Source: Bdellovibrio sp. (GTDB lineage Bacteria; Bdellovibrionota; Bdellovibrionia; Bdellovibrionales; UBA1609). From it: a DNA stretch of 6,533 nt. The notes below the pieces were generated by a model that was given only the letters and a program-made list of their open reading frames with translations, was not told the origin of the DNA and did not search any database. Position 1 is the stretch's first letter; each line of letters opens with the position of its first letter. The stretch lies in contig RFKI01000053.1 of assembly GCA_003694355.1 (NCBI GenBank), positions 1-6,533 on the forward strand, read 5' to 3'. The position numbers and the translations under genes were made by a program. Shown here piece by piece: positions 5,771 to 6,533 of the stretch.

Positions 5771-6533
5771 ACTTTTGCCGTGTTGTCATTTCTTTTAGTG
5801 TCGAAAACGGACGAGCCATACGTCCATGATGATGTTGTCGCAGGTTCCCGATTTTCTTAATACGATGCTCAGCAAGTCTGTCAGCAGCTATATAAGTGGG
5901 TACATTTTCCTGTTTTGAAATTTTAAATACGTTCATCAGGTTATCATAAACTTGCATGGTCTTTTCAAAAGCACGATCAGAGGAGTACCCTTCTAGTTCC
6001 ACGAACACATTCATCAGCCCTCCGGCATTAATCACATAGTCAGGAGCATATAAAATGCCTTTTTCAAAAAGAGCCTGGCCATGCCGTGGTTCTGCCAGCT
6101 GATTATTGGCTCCTCCAGCAATAATTTGGCATTTTAAAAGAGGAAGCGTTTTATCATTAATGATAGCTCCCATGGCACAGGGAGCAAAAACATCACATTC
6201 TGTAGTTACAATTTCCTGGGGGTCAACTTCTTTAATATGACTGTGTTTTTCTTTAATTTTGGCCACTTTTTCGGGATCAATATCGGCCACAATCACTTCT
6301 GCTCCCTCTTTTATAAGAAAATCCACTAAATGAGCTCCCACATTGCCAAGCCCTTGAACGGCCACTCGAATGCCTTTCAGATCATCTCTATTCATTTTTT
6401 CCTTAACAGATGCCTTAATCCCCATAAGAACCCCATGGGCCGTATAGGGACTAGGGTCCCCTGAACCTCCAAAGGCTGTGGGGATACCTGTTACAAACGG
6501 CGTTTCCATAAAAATATATTCCATGTCATGAAC
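5769..6533 (-). CDS. 5'-partial Leu/Phe/Val-type NAD-dependent amino-acid dehydrogenase
   Basis: Oxidatively deaminates a branched-chain or aromatic L-amino acid to its 2-oxo acid using NAD. The frame stays open to the window edge and reads VHDMEYIF before the ATG at 6524. Leucine dehydrogenases have a matching ...V-D-M...I...T-x-F-V-T-G stretch, so the ATG is internal and roughly the first 120 residues, with the catalytic lysine, lie outside. Numbered from the window edge (254 residues): TGIP...GSGDPSPYTAHGV at about 15-34, Rossmann dinucleotide motif GLGNVG at 61-66, acidic Asp84 at the end of the second strand (NAD preference), APCAMGAIIND at 117-127, GGANNQLAEPRHG at 140-152, and YAPDYVINAGGLMNV at 162-176. 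These are hallmark stretches of the leucine/phenylalanine/valine dehydrogenase family. Which amino acid is used cannot be told, since much of the substrate pocket is missing. It is the first gene of the minus cluster seen here, ending just ahead of the YfgM-like gene. Confidence 0.93.
   Translation of the reverse strand, partial: VHDMEYIFMETPFVTGIPTAFGGSGDPSPYTAHGVLMGIKASVKEKMNRDDLKGIRVAVQGLGNVGAHLVDFLIKEGAEVIVADIDPEKVAKIKEKHSHIKEVDPQEIVTTECDVFAPCAMGAIINDKTLPLLKCQIIAGGANNQLAEPRHGQALFEKGILYAPDYVINAGGLMNVFVELEGYSSDRAFEKTMQVYDNLMNVFKISKQENVPTYIAADRLAEHRIKKIGNLRQHHHGRMARPFSTLKEMTTRQK

Noticed and set aside
6522..6524. ATG as the true start of the dehydrogenase
   Set aside because: The frame continues to the window edge with residues matching the family's conserved V-D-M stretch, and the catalytic N-terminal domain would be missing.

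Overview
This AT-rich window holds eight protein genes in two convergent clusters. The + strand carries 2-2874 and the - strand carries 6533-2861. The outermost gene on each side runs off the window, so both are 5'-partial. No RNA gene, mobile element, CRISPR array or origin was seen. There is no gene-free stretch over 300 bases; the largest gap between genes is about 30 bases or less.

The cell is Gram-negative. There are three probable lipoproteins and an adjacent YfgM-like/BamB-like pair of the outer-membrane-protein assembly pathway. AT-rich coding, TTG/GTG starts, a membrane protein with tandem cyclic-nucleotide domains and a leucine/valine-type dehydrogenase would fit a Bdellovibrio/Bacteriovorax-like lineage. 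That assignment is inference, not shown by the sequence.

Plus cluster: (1) the C-terminal part of a polytopic membrane protein, possibly M50 (site-2-protease)-like, ending in two cyclic-nucleotide-binding domains; (2) an exported, probably lipid-anchored M14 zinc peptidase resembling murein peptide amidase; (3) cytidine deaminase (cdd). The genes are nearly contiguous, which suggests one transcript.

Minus cluster, in transcription order: (1) the C-terminal two thirds of a Leu/Phe/Val-type amino-acid dehydrogenase; (2) a YfgM-like membrane-anchored TPR protein; (3) a BamB-like beta-propeller lipoprotein; (4) a small unrecognised cysteine-containing probable lipoprotein; (5) adenine phosphoribosyltransferase (apt). 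Spacing is tight throughout, so this also looks like an operon. It mixes metabolism (amino-acid deamination, purine salvage) with envelope biogenesis.

The clusters meet tail to tail at cdd and apt, whose coding regions overlap by 14 bases. Both genes are nucleotide-salvage enzymes. A perfect inverted repeat lies just beyond the cdd stop, inside the apt coding tail.

Most genes are familiar families. The points most worth a second look are the possible ligand-gated membrane protease coupled to a murein peptidase, and the unrecognised small lipoprotein after bamB.
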